The notes: generated from the letters alone by a model not told the origin. 64,000 nucleotides of DNA from JAJVID01 sp050247435 (GCA_050247435.1 JBFWUF010000018.1:62001-126000); one strand, 5' to 3'. Counted from the stretch's first letter, positions 1-8,825 are shown. A program made the numbers and translations.

Positions 1-1
1 C

Positions 2-850
2 GATGGCAAGGTCGCGGCGGAGACGATCAAACTGCTTGAGCAGAGCAAAGACCAGCCGTTCTTCATCGCGGCCGGCTTCTACCGCCCGCACTGCCCCTAC
101 ATCGCGCCGAAGAAATATTTCGACCTTTACCCGATTGAGAAAATCGCCGCGCCGCAATCTTCAGCGGACGAGAATGCGAACATTCCGCAGCCCGCGCTCT
201 GGACGAACCCGCCGCATTTTGGCGTCGGCCAGCAGGCGCAGCGCGAGGCGATTCAGGCTTACTACGCTTCGATCAGCTTCCTCGACGCCAACGTTGGCCG
301 ATTGCTTGACGCGCTCGATAGATTGCAGTTGACCGATAACACATTGATCGTCTTCTGGAGCGATCACGGTTACTTGCTCGGCCAGCACGGGCAGTGGATG
401 AAGATGAGCCTGTTTGAAGGCTCGGCGCGCAACCCGCTGATCATCGCAGGTCCCGGCGTCGTGAAAGGCAAATCATCAGGCCGCACGGTCGAGTTGGTTG
501 ACGTTTACCCAACGCTGGCCGATCTGTGCGGATTAACCGACACGCCAAAGAACCTCGCCGGTCGCAGCCTGCGTCCGTTGCTCAAAAATCCGAACGCCAG
601 ATGGAACAAACCCGCGATCACGCAGGTTCTGCGTGGCGGCAAAAATGCGTTTATGGGCTACAGCATTCGCAACGAACGATGGCGTTATACCGAGTGGGAC
701 GAAGGCAGGCGCGGCGTGGAGCTTTACGACGAAGTGAACGATCCGCGCGAGATGCGCAATCTTGCGAATGATCCGAAATCTGCGAAGATAATCGCCGAGA
801 TGAAAAATGCGCTGCAACGCGCGCGCGCGCAAAATGCGGCGAAGAACTGA
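2..850 (+). CDS. Sulfatase, iduronate-2-sulfatase-like, 5'-truncated
   Basis: The frame is open from the window edge, so the N-terminal half with the formylglycine-bearing CxPSR motif lies outside. The visible 282 residues hold typical C-terminal elements of the alkaline-phosphatase-fold sulfatases: AAGFYRPHCPYIAPKKYF, then WSDHGYLLGQHGQW with metal and sulfate-binding Asp/His, then ELVDVYPTLADLCGL. The family hydrolyses sulfate esters of glycans or small molecules and is usually exported. The substrate cannot be read from this half; iduronate-2-sulfatase-like is the best family match. It ends 27 bp before the next gene, on the same strand. Confidence 0.9.
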   Translation, partial: DGKVAAETIKLLEQSKDQPFFIAAGFYRPHCPYIAPKKYFDLYPIEKIAAPQSSADENANIPQPALWTNPPHFGVGQQAQREAIQAYYASISFLDANVGRLLDALDRLQLTDNTLIVFWSDHGYLLGQHGQWMKMSLFEGSARNPLIIAGPGVVKGKSSGRTVELVDVYPTLADLCGLTDTPKNLAGRSLRPLLKNPNARWNKPAITQVLRGGKNAFMGYSIRNERWRYTEWDEGRRGVELYDEVNDPREMRNLANDPKSAKIIAEMKNALQRARAQNAAKN

Positions 851-877
851 CACTGGCTGGCTATGCTGGGAGGATTT

Positions 878-1927
878 ATGGCTGAAAACAACCCCACGTT
901 CGAGGAATGGAGAAGGCTTTATGCGATTGCCGGGCGCGTGAAGGAGATGGCGCCCTGGGACTGGATGATGGAGGACGAAGTCTTCGGCGTGCAAAACCCG
1001 GAGAGCGATGAAATCGGCTTCGTCAGCGTGATGGGCGCGGCGGGCGAGCATTTCGCCATCGCGCTTTACCCAACCCCTCATGCGCTTTATGACTTTCTGG
1101 AATTGCAAGAGCAAGGAGAGCTTGGATTGTTGGGCGATGTGGCGCCCGACCGCATACTGGAAATCCCGCAGCTTCAGGCGTCGTTTGAAAACCGTGAGCA
1201 GTTGGACAAAGAAGACCGCGAGGTCATCAAAAAGCTCAATCTGAAATTTCGCGGGGCGAACAACTGGCCGCAGTTCCGCAGCTACGCTCCGGGAATGTTC
1301 CCCTGGTTTCTGAATTCGTCCGAAGCGCGTTTTCTGACCGCCGCGCTTGAGCAATTGCTCGAAGTCGCGCCTCGATTGCGCGACAACGATGACATCCTGC
1401 ACGGCGAGGACGACGAAGACTTTTTGGTGAGAGTCTCGCGCAAGGAGAACGATCACGCCGTCTGGGAAGACAAAATCATGCGTGTGCCCGAACCTGAGAA
1501 GAAAACGCCGACGCCCGCGCCACTCGCTCCGCAACAGATCGAAGCGCTCAAACGATTGCCGAAAACAAGCCTGGCGATCGAGATGGAATTGACGATGCTG
1601 CCGATGCCCGTGCGCGAGAAGAAAGAGCGGCCATTCTTCCCCTACCTCCTGCTGATCGCCGACGCGCAAAGAGGATTGGTTCTCGGCACGGATATGTTGC
1701 AGCCGCTGCCGTCGCTCGAAGCGATGCGCGCGGAGCTACCTCTCAAACTGGCCGAGACTCTGTCGCAACTCGGCGCCGCTCCACGATTGATCACCGTCCG
1801 CACCGCGATGACCGCTTCCCTGCTGGCGCCGTTGGCGGCGGAGCTTGGGATCCAGCTCAAACAATCGCCGGAACTGCCCGCACTCGATGAAGCGTTGAAC
1901 TTCATGATGCGGATGAATCCGTTTTGA
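878..1927 (+). CDS. DUF6930/DUF7309-like protein
   Basis: This 349-residue soluble protein has no signal peptide or membrane segment. The N-terminal half (PTFEEWRRLY, then APWDWMMEDEVFGV) resembles the DUF7309 type. The C-terminal half (RPFFPYLLLIADAQRG, then LPALDEALNFM) resembles DUF6930. A GGGAGG ribosome site at 868-873 lies just before ATG 878 and favours that start over ATG 863. It follows the sulfatase by 27 bp and may be cotranscribed. The function is unknown; the family names are from memory of the motifs. Confidence 0.75.
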   Translation: MAENNPTFEEWRRLYAIAGRVKEMAPWDWMMEDEVFGVQNPESDEIGFVSVMGAAGEHFAIALYPTPHALYDFLELQEQGELGLLGDVAPDRILEIPQLQASFENREQLDKEDREVIKKLNLKFRGANNWPQFRSYAPGMFPWFLNSSEARFLTAALEQLLEVAPRLRDNDDILHGEDDEDFLVRVSRKENDHAVWEDKIMRVPEPEKKTPTPAPLAPQQIEALKRLPKTSLAIEMELTMLPMPVREKKERPFFPYLLLIADAQRGLVLGTDMLQPLPSLEAMRAELPLKLAETLSQLGAAPRLITVRTAMTASLLAPLAAELGIQLKQSPELPALDEALNFMMRMNPF

Positions 1928-2002
1928 TGAAGAAGGTGATTTTGGAAACTTCCGAGTCCAACCGGCGTTTTCACCCTGCCAGAAAAATCTCTGCAAAGCT
2001 GT

Positions 2003-2063
2003 TTGCAATGGCCGTTCATTGCAACGGCAGCCGAATTCGAGCCTGAATGCTTTAGGCTCGAAT
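2003..2063. other. Two consecutive perfect hairpins
   Basis: Stem TTGCAATG/CATTGCAA (2003-2010 and 2017-2024, 6-nt loop) is followed by stem ATTCGAGCCT/AGGCTCGAAT (2035-2044 and 2054-2063, 9-nt loop). Neither is followed by a T-run, so they are not classical terminators. They sit 43 bp before the DUF4349 lipoprotein start and could be a leader structure, an operator, or a factor-dependent terminator of the upstream genes. Confidence 0.5.
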
Positions 2064-2106
2064 CAACTCAGTGTCTTTCAACTTCACTCAGCTAACGGAG
2101 GTAGTT

Positions 2107-3099
2107 ATGCGACGTTCAACAGCATTGTTTTTGACAGGATTGATAATTGCCCTTTCAGCCTGCAACAGTTTGAAGCACGGAAGAGAATCCATCGCTGATT
2201 CCAGCCAACCCGCATTTGCCACCCCAGCCGCCTCGAGCCAGGAGGGCGACATAAGTAAATATATGGGAGGGCACGCGCCCGGCTTGCCAGTCACCCAATC
2301 GGGACAACAAGGACAACAGCAAGCCCCGCTGGATTCAGCCGCTTCATCGCGAGCTTCGTCTCAAGCCACCGAGCGCAAGATCATCCGCAACGCCGAGATC
2401 ACCATCGAAACCGAAGCGCCGGATGAAGGCCAGCGGAAGATCGCCGCAATTGCCGAGAAGCACGGCGGCTTCGTGGTCATCTCGGAATCCAAACAGAACG
2501 ACGCCAGATCGCAAACCGCCGCGGCGACGGTCGTGAACGTCATCGTCCGTGTGCCCGCTCAGAAGTTTGAGGCGGCGATTGAAGAGATTCGCGGCGTGGG
2601 CGGGCGCGTCCTACACGAAAAGAGATCGGGCCAGGACGTGACCGAAGAATACATTGACCTGGAGGCGCGCATCCGTACGAAGCGCGCTCTCGAAGCGCAA
2701 TTCCTGGAAATCATGAAGCAGGCCAGAAAGGTGTCGGAGGCGCTGGAAGTCCAGACTCAACTCGCTGAAGTTCGCACCGAGATCGAACGGCTGGAAGGCC
2801 GGCGACGCTTTCTGGAAAACCAGTCAGCCCTCTCGACAATAAATATCACGCTGCACACGCCGACGCCGGTCGTCGCGGCGACGACGAGCGGATTTTTTTA
2901 TGAACTCAAAGCCGCATTCGGCGACGGTGTGGACACCGGGGCGGAGATCATCCTGGGCGTCATCCGGTTCGTGATCGTGATGATCCCAGTGACGCTGTTC
3001 ATCCTGTTGCCCGCGTGGTTCGTGTTCAAATGGCTGCGCAGGCGAATCGCCTGGCCGGGAAGAACGGTTGTGGTTCCAGCGTCAGATTCGAGCGAATGA
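2107..3099 (+). CDS. DUF4349 lipoprotein
   Basis: The 330-residue protein begins with a lipoprotein signal (MRRSTALFLTGLIIALSAC, lipobox LSAC). A low-complexity Ser/Gln/Ala stretch follows, then the DUF4349 core from about residue 105 (RKIIRNAEITIETEAPDEG) with a central coiled coil (LEARIRTKRALEAQFLEI). A C-terminal membrane segment (FVIVMIPVTLFILLPAWFVF) ends in a basic tail. The start is set by ACGGAGG at 2095-2101 before ATG 2107; an in-frame ATG at 2071 is less likely. DUF4349 proteins are envelope-anchored and of unknown function. Confidence 0.88.
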   Translation: MRRSTALFLTGLIIALSACNSLKHGRESIADSSQPAFATPAASSQEGDISKYMGGHAPGLPVTQSGQQGQQQAPLDSAASSRASSQATERKIIRNAEITIETEAPDEGQRKIAAIAEKHGGFVVISESKQNDARSQTAAATVVNVIVRVPAQKFEAAIEEIRGVGGRVLHEKRSGQDVTEEYIDLEARIRTKRALEAQFLEIMKQARKVSEALEVQTQLAEVRTEIERLEGRRRFLENQSALSTINITLHTPTPVVAATTSGFFYELKAAFGDGVDTGAEIILGVIRFVIVMIPVTLFILLPAWFVFKWLRRRIAWPGRTVVVPASDSSE

Positions 3100-3403
3100 G
3101 TTTTGTGTTTGGTTTGATGTGAAAAGCCGAGAGTTGGTGTTTCTCTCGGCTGCACATTGAGCGTCAGTGTTGTGGAGGGAAGTGTGGGGAAATTCAGGGA
3201 GGACAGGTCAAGGAGGTTGCGGTCAATAACGTATCAAATGGGTGGTACCTCAATGTGCAGCGCGAGAGTAACTGGAGAACGTGGTGGGACGTTCTCGAAC
3301 TTGTTGCGGCCTTGGCGTGATCATTGTGTTGAGTTGTCTTCTTTATTCTTCAGGCCGCAAATTCAATTTCAAATATCTATTTCAATCAATTCGTTTCGCC
3401 GGG
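3100..3403. other. Intergenic region
   Basis: This gap separates the convergent DUF4349 and Flp pilin genes. Apart from one hairpin at 3126-3150 I see no gene, repeat or RNA in it. Confidence 0.5.
3126..3150 (+). terminator. Hairpin after the DUF4349 gene
   Basis: Arms GCCGAGAG and CTCTCGGC flank a 9-nt loop, 26 bp after the stop codon. An A-run precedes the stem but no T-run follows, so it would be a weak intrinsic terminator. Confidence 0.45.
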
Positions 3404-3595
3404 CTACTTCGTACTGAATTTTTCGTAAGCCCAATCTCTGTAACTGTCCCAGGTGACGTGAACGCCGAGCACCTGGCTGATGCTCAATCCCATCAGCGTC
3501 AGCATAAAAATCGTCGTGGCTCCGATCAAAGTAAACAGCAGCGTGTATTCAACAATGCTCTGTCCTTCTTCGTCTCTCAAAAAATCCTTCAACAT
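3404..3595 (-). CDS. Flp/Fap-type pilin component
   Basis: This 63-residue protein has the class IVb prepilin pattern. A short charged leader (MLKDFLRDEEG) is followed at once by QSIVEYTLLFTLIG, with Glu at +5 of the mature form, and a single hydrophobic helix. Prepilin peptidase would cut after the Gly. An upstream in-frame ATG would add 25 residues and spoil the leader, so the internal ATG at 3595 is preferred. No tad/flp assembly genes occur in the window, so the pilin stands alone here. Confidence 0.82.
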   Translation of the reverse strand: MLKDFLRDEEGQSIVEYTLLFTLIGATTIFMLTLMGLSISQVLGVHVTWDSYRDWAYEKFSTK

Positions 3596-4055
3596 AAAAA
3601 CCCCGTTTCTTATCCCGGTGAGGTGAACAACTTCGGGGAGAGCGTTTCGTTCCTTTCGACGCTTGAACATAAGGCAACGTCTGTGCCATCGCGGAGCAAG
3701 AGGCCGCGAAACACGCTAAGTGAGCGAATAGCAGAAGATATTCCGTGAATTGAAAAATTTACGTGGCGGATCGTAACGACAACCTGTCTACAAGTGGCGA
3801 TGAGTTCCTGTTGTCGTTGTCCACGTCTGATGACAAACGTAAACGAGAGACAAGGAGACAAGGAGACAAGGAGACAAGGAGACAAGGAGAGGCGTGACGC
3901 ATCGGCTCCTTGTCCCCTGTCCCCTTGTCCCCCTTCCCCTTGTCCCCTTGTCTTCTGTTCATTGTCAAACTCAACCGGCGAAGGTAAAGTACCCGCCGTC
4001 TCGGTAATAACGATCACCTCGATCAATCAAAACAATGCAACGAAAGGAATCAACA
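3596..4055. other. Intergenic region with purine-rich inverted repeat
   Basis: This 460-bp gap lies between the divergent pilin and quinoprotein genes, so both promoters should be in it; I found no clear -35/-10 pair. Its main feature is the tandem and inverted repeat at 3846-3953. Confidence 0.5.
3846..3953. repeat. Tandem GACAAGGA repeat with inverted partner
   Basis: Five tandem copies of GACAAGGA (about 3848-3890) face a pyrimidine arm of CCTTGTCCC-like units (about 3907-3953) across a spacer of roughly 16 bp. A transcript would fold into a long hairpin. A near copy occurs at 44133-44187. It is not a CRISPR array because the units are contiguous and 8 bp long. Confidence 0.75.
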
Positions 4056-5795
4056 ATGACGCGGCGACGCATCGCGGCTGGGCATCGGCTTCACACCATT
4101 CTCTCTTTCACTTTGATCGCGGCGTTGGCGCTTCCCGTTTTTGCGCAGGAGCCTTCGTGGCCGCGCCTGATCAACTCCGACAAAGAGCCGCAAAACTGGA
4201 TGAGCTATGGCGGCAATTACTCGGCGCACCGTTTCAGCGCGCTCGATCAGATCAACCGGGACAACGTCAAACAGCTCACGCCCGTCTGGATGTTCCCCAC
4301 GGGCGAGGTACGCGGAGGGTTGAACGCCACGCCAATCGTCGTTGACGGTGTGATGTACCTGATGGGGCCGATGAACCGTGTCTTCGCGATCAACGCCACG
4401 ACGGGCGAAAAGCTCTGGAGCTACATCTACAAACTGCCGAAGATGTCCATCCCTTACAATCCGGGATCGCGCGGTTTGGCCGTGGCTTACGGGAGAGTTT
4501 TTTTCGGGACGCTCGATAACCACGTGGTCGCGCTCGATGCCAGGACGGGCCGCGAAATCTGGGATGTCGAGGTTGAAGACGTGCGCCAGTGCGGATGCAA
4601 CATCACGTCGGCGCCGCTGATTGTGAAAGACAAAGTGATCGTCGGCGGCACGGGCGGCGAACACGCGCATCGCGGATACCTGAATGCTTACGACGCGAAG
4701 ACGGGCAAACACGTCTGGCGCTTCTACACCATCCCGGCGCCGGGCGAGCCGGGTTCCGAAACCTGGGATCCGAGGATGCTGAAATACGGCGGCGCTCCGA
4801 CGTGGCTGGTCGGATCGTACGACGCCGAGTTGAATTTGCTCTACTGGGGGGTGGGCAATCCGTCTTCGGATTTTTACGATGAATTTCGTCCCGGCGATAA
4901 CCTATATTCAAATTCGATCATCGCGCTCGATCCCGACACGGGCAAATTGAAGTGGTACTACCAGGAAGTGCCGCACGACATGTTCGACTTCGACTCGGCC
5001 TACGAATGCGTGCTGATTGATTACGAGAAGAACGGGAAGAAACAGAAGTTGCTGGTTCACGCGAACAAAGGCGGGATGACCTGGGTGCTCGACCGCGCGA
5101 CAGGCAAATATGTCAACGCGTGGCCGCACGTTGACATCCTGACGTGGCTGAAAGGCGTTGATAAAAATGGCCGCCCGGTCGGGATGCAGCCTGTTCCACC
5201 CGACAAAGAGACTTTCGTCTGTCCGAGCGCGGCGGGCGGGCGCAATTACGATCATTCGGCCTACAGCCCTCGCACCGGCTGGTGGTACAACATCGGCTGG
5301 GAAATCTGCAACGTCATCAAACCCCAAAAGCTGGAGATCAAGGAAGGCCAGCCGCTCTTCGGCGGCAGCATGGATATGAAGCCGCCCAAAGATAAACCGG
5401 CTTACGGCCACATCAACGCCTTCGATCCGCTGACGGGCGAACGCAAATGGCGGTACAACACGACTGGCATGAACGTGGCGTCGCTGCTCGCGACAGGCGG
5501 CGATCTGATATTCAGCGGCGACGTGCTGGGCAATGCCTTTGCGCTCGACGCCAGGACTGGCCAGAAGCTGTGGTCGTTCAACACCGGCGCGGGAATGAGC
5601 GGATCGCCGATCAGCTACTCGGTCAACGGGCGGCAATACATCGCATTCCCGACCGGAATAGGATCGCTCGTCAGCGGCCTCGTCCCGCTCCTCTGGCCCG
5701 AATTGGCGGGCAAGATGCCCGAAGGCGCGTCAACATTGGTCGTTTTCGCGTTGCCCGAAACTTCAAGCAAAGGAGCGGCGGGCAATGGGAAGTAG
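4056..5795 (+). CDS. PQQ-dependent (quinoprotein) alcohol/sugar dehydrogenase
   Basis: The 579-residue protein has a Sec signal peptide (ILSFTLIAALALPVFAQ) and an eight-bladed PQQ propeller. Visible elements are NWMSYGGNYSAHRFSALDQI, repeated blade motifs such as ALDARTGREIWD, NAYDAKTGKHVWRF and ALDARTGQKLWSF, and WGVGNPSSDFYDEFRPGDNL. It should oxidise an alcohol or aldose in the periplasm and pass electrons to a cytochrome c, probably the product of the overlapping next gene. Where many homologues have adjacent cysteines this one has CGC (RQCGCN). AAAGGA at 4043-4048 supports ATG 4056 over ATG 4035. Confidence 0.9.
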   Translation: MTRRRIAAGHRLHTILSFTLIAALALPVFAQEPSWPRLINSDKEPQNWMSYGGNYSAHRFSALDQINRDNVKQLTPVWMFPTGEVRGGLNATPIVVDGVMYLMGPMNRVFAINATTGEKLWSYIYKLPKMSIPYNPGSRGLAVAYGRVFFGTLDNHVVALDARTGREIWDVEVEDVRQCGCNITSAPLIVKDKVIVGGTGGEHAHRGYLNAYDAKTGKHVWRFYTIPAPGEPGSETWDPRMLKYGGAPTWLVGSYDAELNLLYWGVGNPSSDFYDEFRPGDNLYSNSIIALDPDTGKLKWYYQEVPHDMFDFDSAYECVLIDYEKNGKKQKLLVHANKGGMTWVLDRATGKYVNAWPHVDILTWLKGVDKNGRPVGMQPVPPDKETFVCPSAAGGRNYDHSAYSPRTGWWYNIGWEICNVIKPQKLEIKEGQPLFGGSMDMKPPKDKPAYGHINAFDPLTGERKWRYNTTGMNVASLLATGGDLIFSGDVLGNAFALDARTGQKLWSFNTGAGMSGSPISYSVNGRQYIAFPTGIGSLVSGLVPLLWPELAGKMPEGASTLVVFALPETSSKGAAGNGK

Positions 5796-6762
5796 ATCGA
5801 GACTTATGAAATTTATCCCGCACGCATTCGTCATTCTATTTTTGCCTTTCGCCTTTCGCCTTTTGCCTTTTGCCTTTTCTTCGAGGGCGCAAGCCACGCA
5901 ACCGCAGAGCGCACAAACTCAGATCGAAGCCGGCAAGCGTGTCTACTCCGGTTCGTGCGGGATGACCTATTGCCACGCCGCCGAAGGCGTTGGCGGAGGC
6001 GGCCCCAAATTGCGCGACCGCGAATTTACGCCGGAATACCTGACGCATTTGATTTCGGAAGGCGTCCCCGGCACCGGAATGCCCGCGTTCAAAAACAGTT
6101 TGAACAAACAGCAGATTGCGCAATGCGTCGCTTACCTTCTTTCGCTCTCGCCAAACAAATCGAAAGCGAAAAGCGATCCGCCGGTTCAAGCTCTCGACCC
6201 GCATCTGACCGGCTCGGCGCCGAAGGCTGAGGCCGCGCCACAACCCGTCCCCACTCTCTCTGACGCTCCCGCGAAATCAAACGTCGTGATCAACGACTCG
6301 TCCGATATTCGCGGCGACGCCGAGGCCGGGCGCAATCTCTTCTTCGATTCCGCCGAGCTTCAAAACTGCCGCGTCTGCCACACGATTCACGAACGAGGCG
6401 GACGCATCGGCCCCGATCTGACCGCGCTCGCCAGCCGACCACCGCGCGAGATTTTGCAGGCCATCGTCGCGCCGCACGCCGCGATTGACGAAAGATACGC
6501 GACGATCAGGATCACGACTCGCGGCGGCGAGAAGTTCACGGGTGTCAAACGCGATGAAGACGAGACAATGATCAGGCTCTACGACACCTCGACGCTTCCA
6601 CCGGTTTCGCGCGCCTTCCTGAAATCCGAAGTTGCGAAGACAGAGAAGCTCAACAGGTCGGCGATGCCAGCCGATTACGCGTCGAAGTATTCGCTCAAGC
6701 AGTTGCTCGACCTGATCTCGTTTTTGAAGTCATCGAATGTCAGCTTGAAGGAATTGTTTTAG
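5785..6762 (+). CDS. Dihaem cytochrome c with planctomycete-type haem-binding domain
   Basis: The 325-residue exported protein overlaps the quinoprotein gene by 11 bp and is its probable electron acceptor. The N-terminal cytochrome domain carries an atypical CGMTYCH site (CX4CH) and a possible Met ligand in GTGMPAF. The C-terminal domain has a normal site (CRVCH) followed by GRIGPDLTALASRPPREIL and the beta-rich segment typical of the putative haem-binding domain of Planctomycetes and Acidobacteria. AGGAG at 5771-5775 supports ATG 5785; ATG 5806 is an alternative. The signal peptide (LPFAFRLLPFAF) is encoded by a short tandem repeat. Confidence 0.85.
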   Translation: MGSRSRLMKFIPHAFVILFLPFAFRLLPFAFSSRAQATQPQSAQTQIEAGKRVYSGSCGMTYCHAAEGVGGGGPKLRDREFTPEYLTHLISEGVPGTGMPAFKNSLNKQQIAQCVAYLLSLSPNKSKAKSDPPVQALDPHLTGSAPKAEAAPQPVPTLSDAPAKSNVVINDSSDIRGDAEAGRNLFFDSAELQNCRVCHTIHERGGRIGPDLTALASRPPREILQAIVAPHAAIDERYATIRITTRGGEKFTGVKRDEDETMIRLYDTSTLPPVSRAFLKSEVAKTEKLNRSAMPADYASKYSLKQLLDLISFLKSSNVSLKELF

Positions 6763-6949
6763 GGCGAAGGTGGGGCACAGCCTATGTGGCGCCACTTCGC
6801 GCGCACATTAAAGTCCGAAGTTTTTGCGCCGCCGCAGGCAAATTATTCCGGCCAACCTTCATCTATAGCCGTTGGTTTTACCGGCCAACTTTTGAAGCAA
6901 ACTTCAAACTTAAAACTGCACGAAAACATTCTTTGAAGGAGTGATACTC

Positions 6950-7309
6950 ATGGCGCGAGCCACCTTATCATTTCCGGCGAGGAAACCTCCTCAATCCCCC
7001 GGATGGATTGCCCCGAACGGCAGATTTTTCCCTTGCCCCTGGTACGAACATGATTCTCACGCCGAGGAACTGGCAAGGAATTATTATCCCGATGAAGCAA
7101 AGCGAAAGTCGGGCACGCAGATATTCGAGGAGAAACGATGGGTAAGGCTTTTGGACAACGGCGCGTTCCGCGTCGGCCCTGACCTGCAAGCCGTGCCCAG
7201 AATCACGCAAGCTCAACGCGACACGCTCTTCGATCTGGTCACCATCAATGCGGATAACGAATTCAGCCGCAGGCTGATGATGTGGCTCGATCAGGCTGAA
7301 GATTTCTGA
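6950..7309 (+). CDS. Conserved hypothetical protein
   Basis: I do not recognise this 119-residue soluble protein. It is rich in charged and aromatic residues (SPGWIAPNGRFFPCPWYEHD, then EEKRWVRLLDNGAFRVGPDL). AAGGAG at 6936-6941 gives good spacing to ATG 6950, which makes a real gene likely. Its 3' end overlaps the 3' end of the convergent persulfide-dioxygenase gene by 19 bp. The 187 bp before it hold two CCGGCCAAC direct repeats and nothing else I can name. Confidence 0.65.
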   Translation: MARATLSFPARKPPQSPGWIAPNGRFFPCPWYEHDSHAEELARNYYPDEAKRKSGTQIFEEKRWVRLLDNGAFRVGPDLQAVPRITQAQRDTLFDLVTINADNEFSRRLMMWLDQAEDF

Positions 7310-8697
7310 TTCGTCTCCGCCCCTTCGACCGCGTATCCCGCATTGATCCAGGCGCTCGTGCCGCCAACGACGTTGAACAGATTGCGAAAGCCCAGGCGCG
7401 CCAGAATGCCAGTCGCCGCGCTCGAACGATAGCCGCCCGCGCAGATCACGGCTGTCTGACGACTCGGATCAAAGCCTGATATTTCCGCCACGTGCGCCAA
7501 CGGAGCGCTGACCGCTCCCGGAACGTGGCCGCTGCGGTATTCGCCCGGTTGTCGCACGTCAATCACCTGCACGTCGCGCTTCTCATCCTGCCAATGTTTC
7601 AATTCATCAACCGCGATCTGCGGAATGGTCGCGGCGGGCAATCCCGCCTGATCCCACGCGTATATCCCGCCGCCCAGATAGCCTTTCACATTTTCGATGC
7701 CCACGCGGGCCAGGCGCAGCGCAGCGCTGTTGATCTGCTCGTCGTCTTCGCCGACCAACACGACCGGCGCGTCCAGTTTGATCAAGTTTCCCGCCCACGA
7801 CGCGAACTGCCCGTTCAGGCCGATGTTGATTGCGCCGGGCACGTGGCCCGCGCCGAACTGCGCCGCAGTGCGAACGTCCAGAATCGTCGCTCCCGCTTGA
7901 GCCAGTTTGTTGACATCTTCGGGCGTGAGCGAAGGATGAGGCGGCAATTCATCAAGGGCCGCCGCGCCAAGACGATTGATCTCGGCGTCTTTCGAGAAAT
8001 ACGTCGGAGCTTCGGGCAGATCGGTTGTCATCATCCGCACGAACTCGTCTTTCGACATCGGCTGCAACGCGTAGTTGAACTGGCGCTGATGGCCGATGGT
8101 CGAAAAGGTTTCTTTCGAGATGTTGCGCCCGCACAAACTGCCCGCGCCGTGCGCAGGATAAACTTCGGTCGCGTCAGCCAGCCTTAGCAATTTGTTGCGC
8201 AGACTGTCGTAAAGCATCGAAGCCATCTGCTCCGCCGTGAAGCCCCGCGATCCGGCCAGATCGGGCCGCCCCACGTCGCCGATGAAGAGCGTGTCGCCAG
8301 TCAAAACTTTTTGCGGCTCGTTTGAAATTGCGGTGTCAATCACGAGGATCGAGATGCTTTCGGGCGTGTGGCCGGGCGTTTCGAGGAAACGTAAAACGAC
8401 TTTGCCCAATTTGATTTCATCGTCGTCTCTCACCGCTCGATGTGAAAACGCGACGCCCGCTTTTTCGCCGAAGATGATTTCGGCTCCCGTGCGCTCCGCC
8501 AGTTCACGATGGCCGCTGACGAAATCGGCGTGCAGGTGCGTCTCGATCACGTACTTGATTTTCAGGCCCTGCGCTTCGGCTTCGTTGATGTACTGATCAA
8601 CGTCGCGCTGCGGATCAACAACCGCCGCCTCGCCTTCCGAACCGATCAAATAAGACGCGTGCGCCAGACAACCCAGATAAAATTGCTTGAAGTACAT
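7291..8697 (-). CDS. Persulfide dioxygenase-like MBL hydrolase fused to two rhodanese domains
   Basis: The 468-residue protein starts with an ETHE1/Blh-type metallo-beta-lactamase fold: THLHADFVSGH, then ETPGHTPESI, LTGDTLFIGDVGRPDL and VYPAHGAGSLCG. Two rhodanese domains follow. The first (ATILDVRTAAQFGAGHVPGA) lacks a catalytic Cys (VVLVGEDDEQ). The second (VQVIDVRQPGEYRSGHVPGA) keeps it (AVICAGGYRSSAA). Such fusions oxidise glutathione persulfide to sulfite and handle sulfane sulfur. A strong AAGGAGG ribosome site precedes ATG 8697, so the 10-residue upstream extension is dropped. Confidence 0.9.
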   Translation of the reverse strand: MYFKQFYLGCLAHASYLIGSEGEAAVVDPQRDVDQYINEAEAQGLKIKYVIETHLHADFVSGHRELAERTGAEIIFGEKAGVAFSHRAVRDDDEIKLGKVVLRFLETPGHTPESISILVIDTAISNEPQKVLTGDTLFIGDVGRPDLAGSRGFTAEQMASMLYDSLRNKLLRLADATEVYPAHGAGSLCGRNISKETFSTIGHQRQFNYALQPMSKDEFVRMMTTDLPEAPTYFSKDAEINRLGAAALDELPPHPSLTPEDVNKLAQAGATILDVRTAAQFGAGHVPGAINIGLNGQFASWAGNLIKLDAPVVLVGEDDEQINSAALRLARVGIENVKGYLGGGIYAWDQAGLPAATIPQIAVDELKHWQDEKRDVQVIDVRQPGEYRSGHVPGAVSAPLAHVAEISGFDPSRQTAVICAGGYRSSAATGILARLGFRNLFNVVGGTSAWINAGYAVEGAETNQKSSA

Positions 8698-8714
8698 AAA
8701 CTTTCCTCCTTGCC

Positions 8715-8820
8715 CCTGGGAGCGCACGCGGCCTCGCGTGCGGGGCTTATAAAATGATCTGTTTCGCCGGAAAAAAGCCGTCTCCGCAAGCCCGCACGCG
8801 AGGCCGCATGCGCTCCCAGG
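8715..8820. repeat. REP-like palindrome A
   Basis: An imperfect inverted repeat of 106 bp. The left arm starts CCTGGGAGCGCACGCGGCC; the right arm ends GGCCGCATGCGCTCCCAGG. It lies between two minus-strand genes, ending 5 bp from the amidohydrolase stop. It belongs to a family also seen at 21152, 24403, 25841, 37035 and 55949. Confidence 0.85.
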
Positions 8821-8825
8821 CCGAT

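Noticed and set aside
3846..3953. CRISPR array
   Set aside because: Units are 8 bp, contiguous and without unique spacers; the second half is the reverse complement of the first.
8715..8820. Insertion sequence ends
   Set aside because: The palindromes contain no transposase and no room for one; a REP-like element is the better description.
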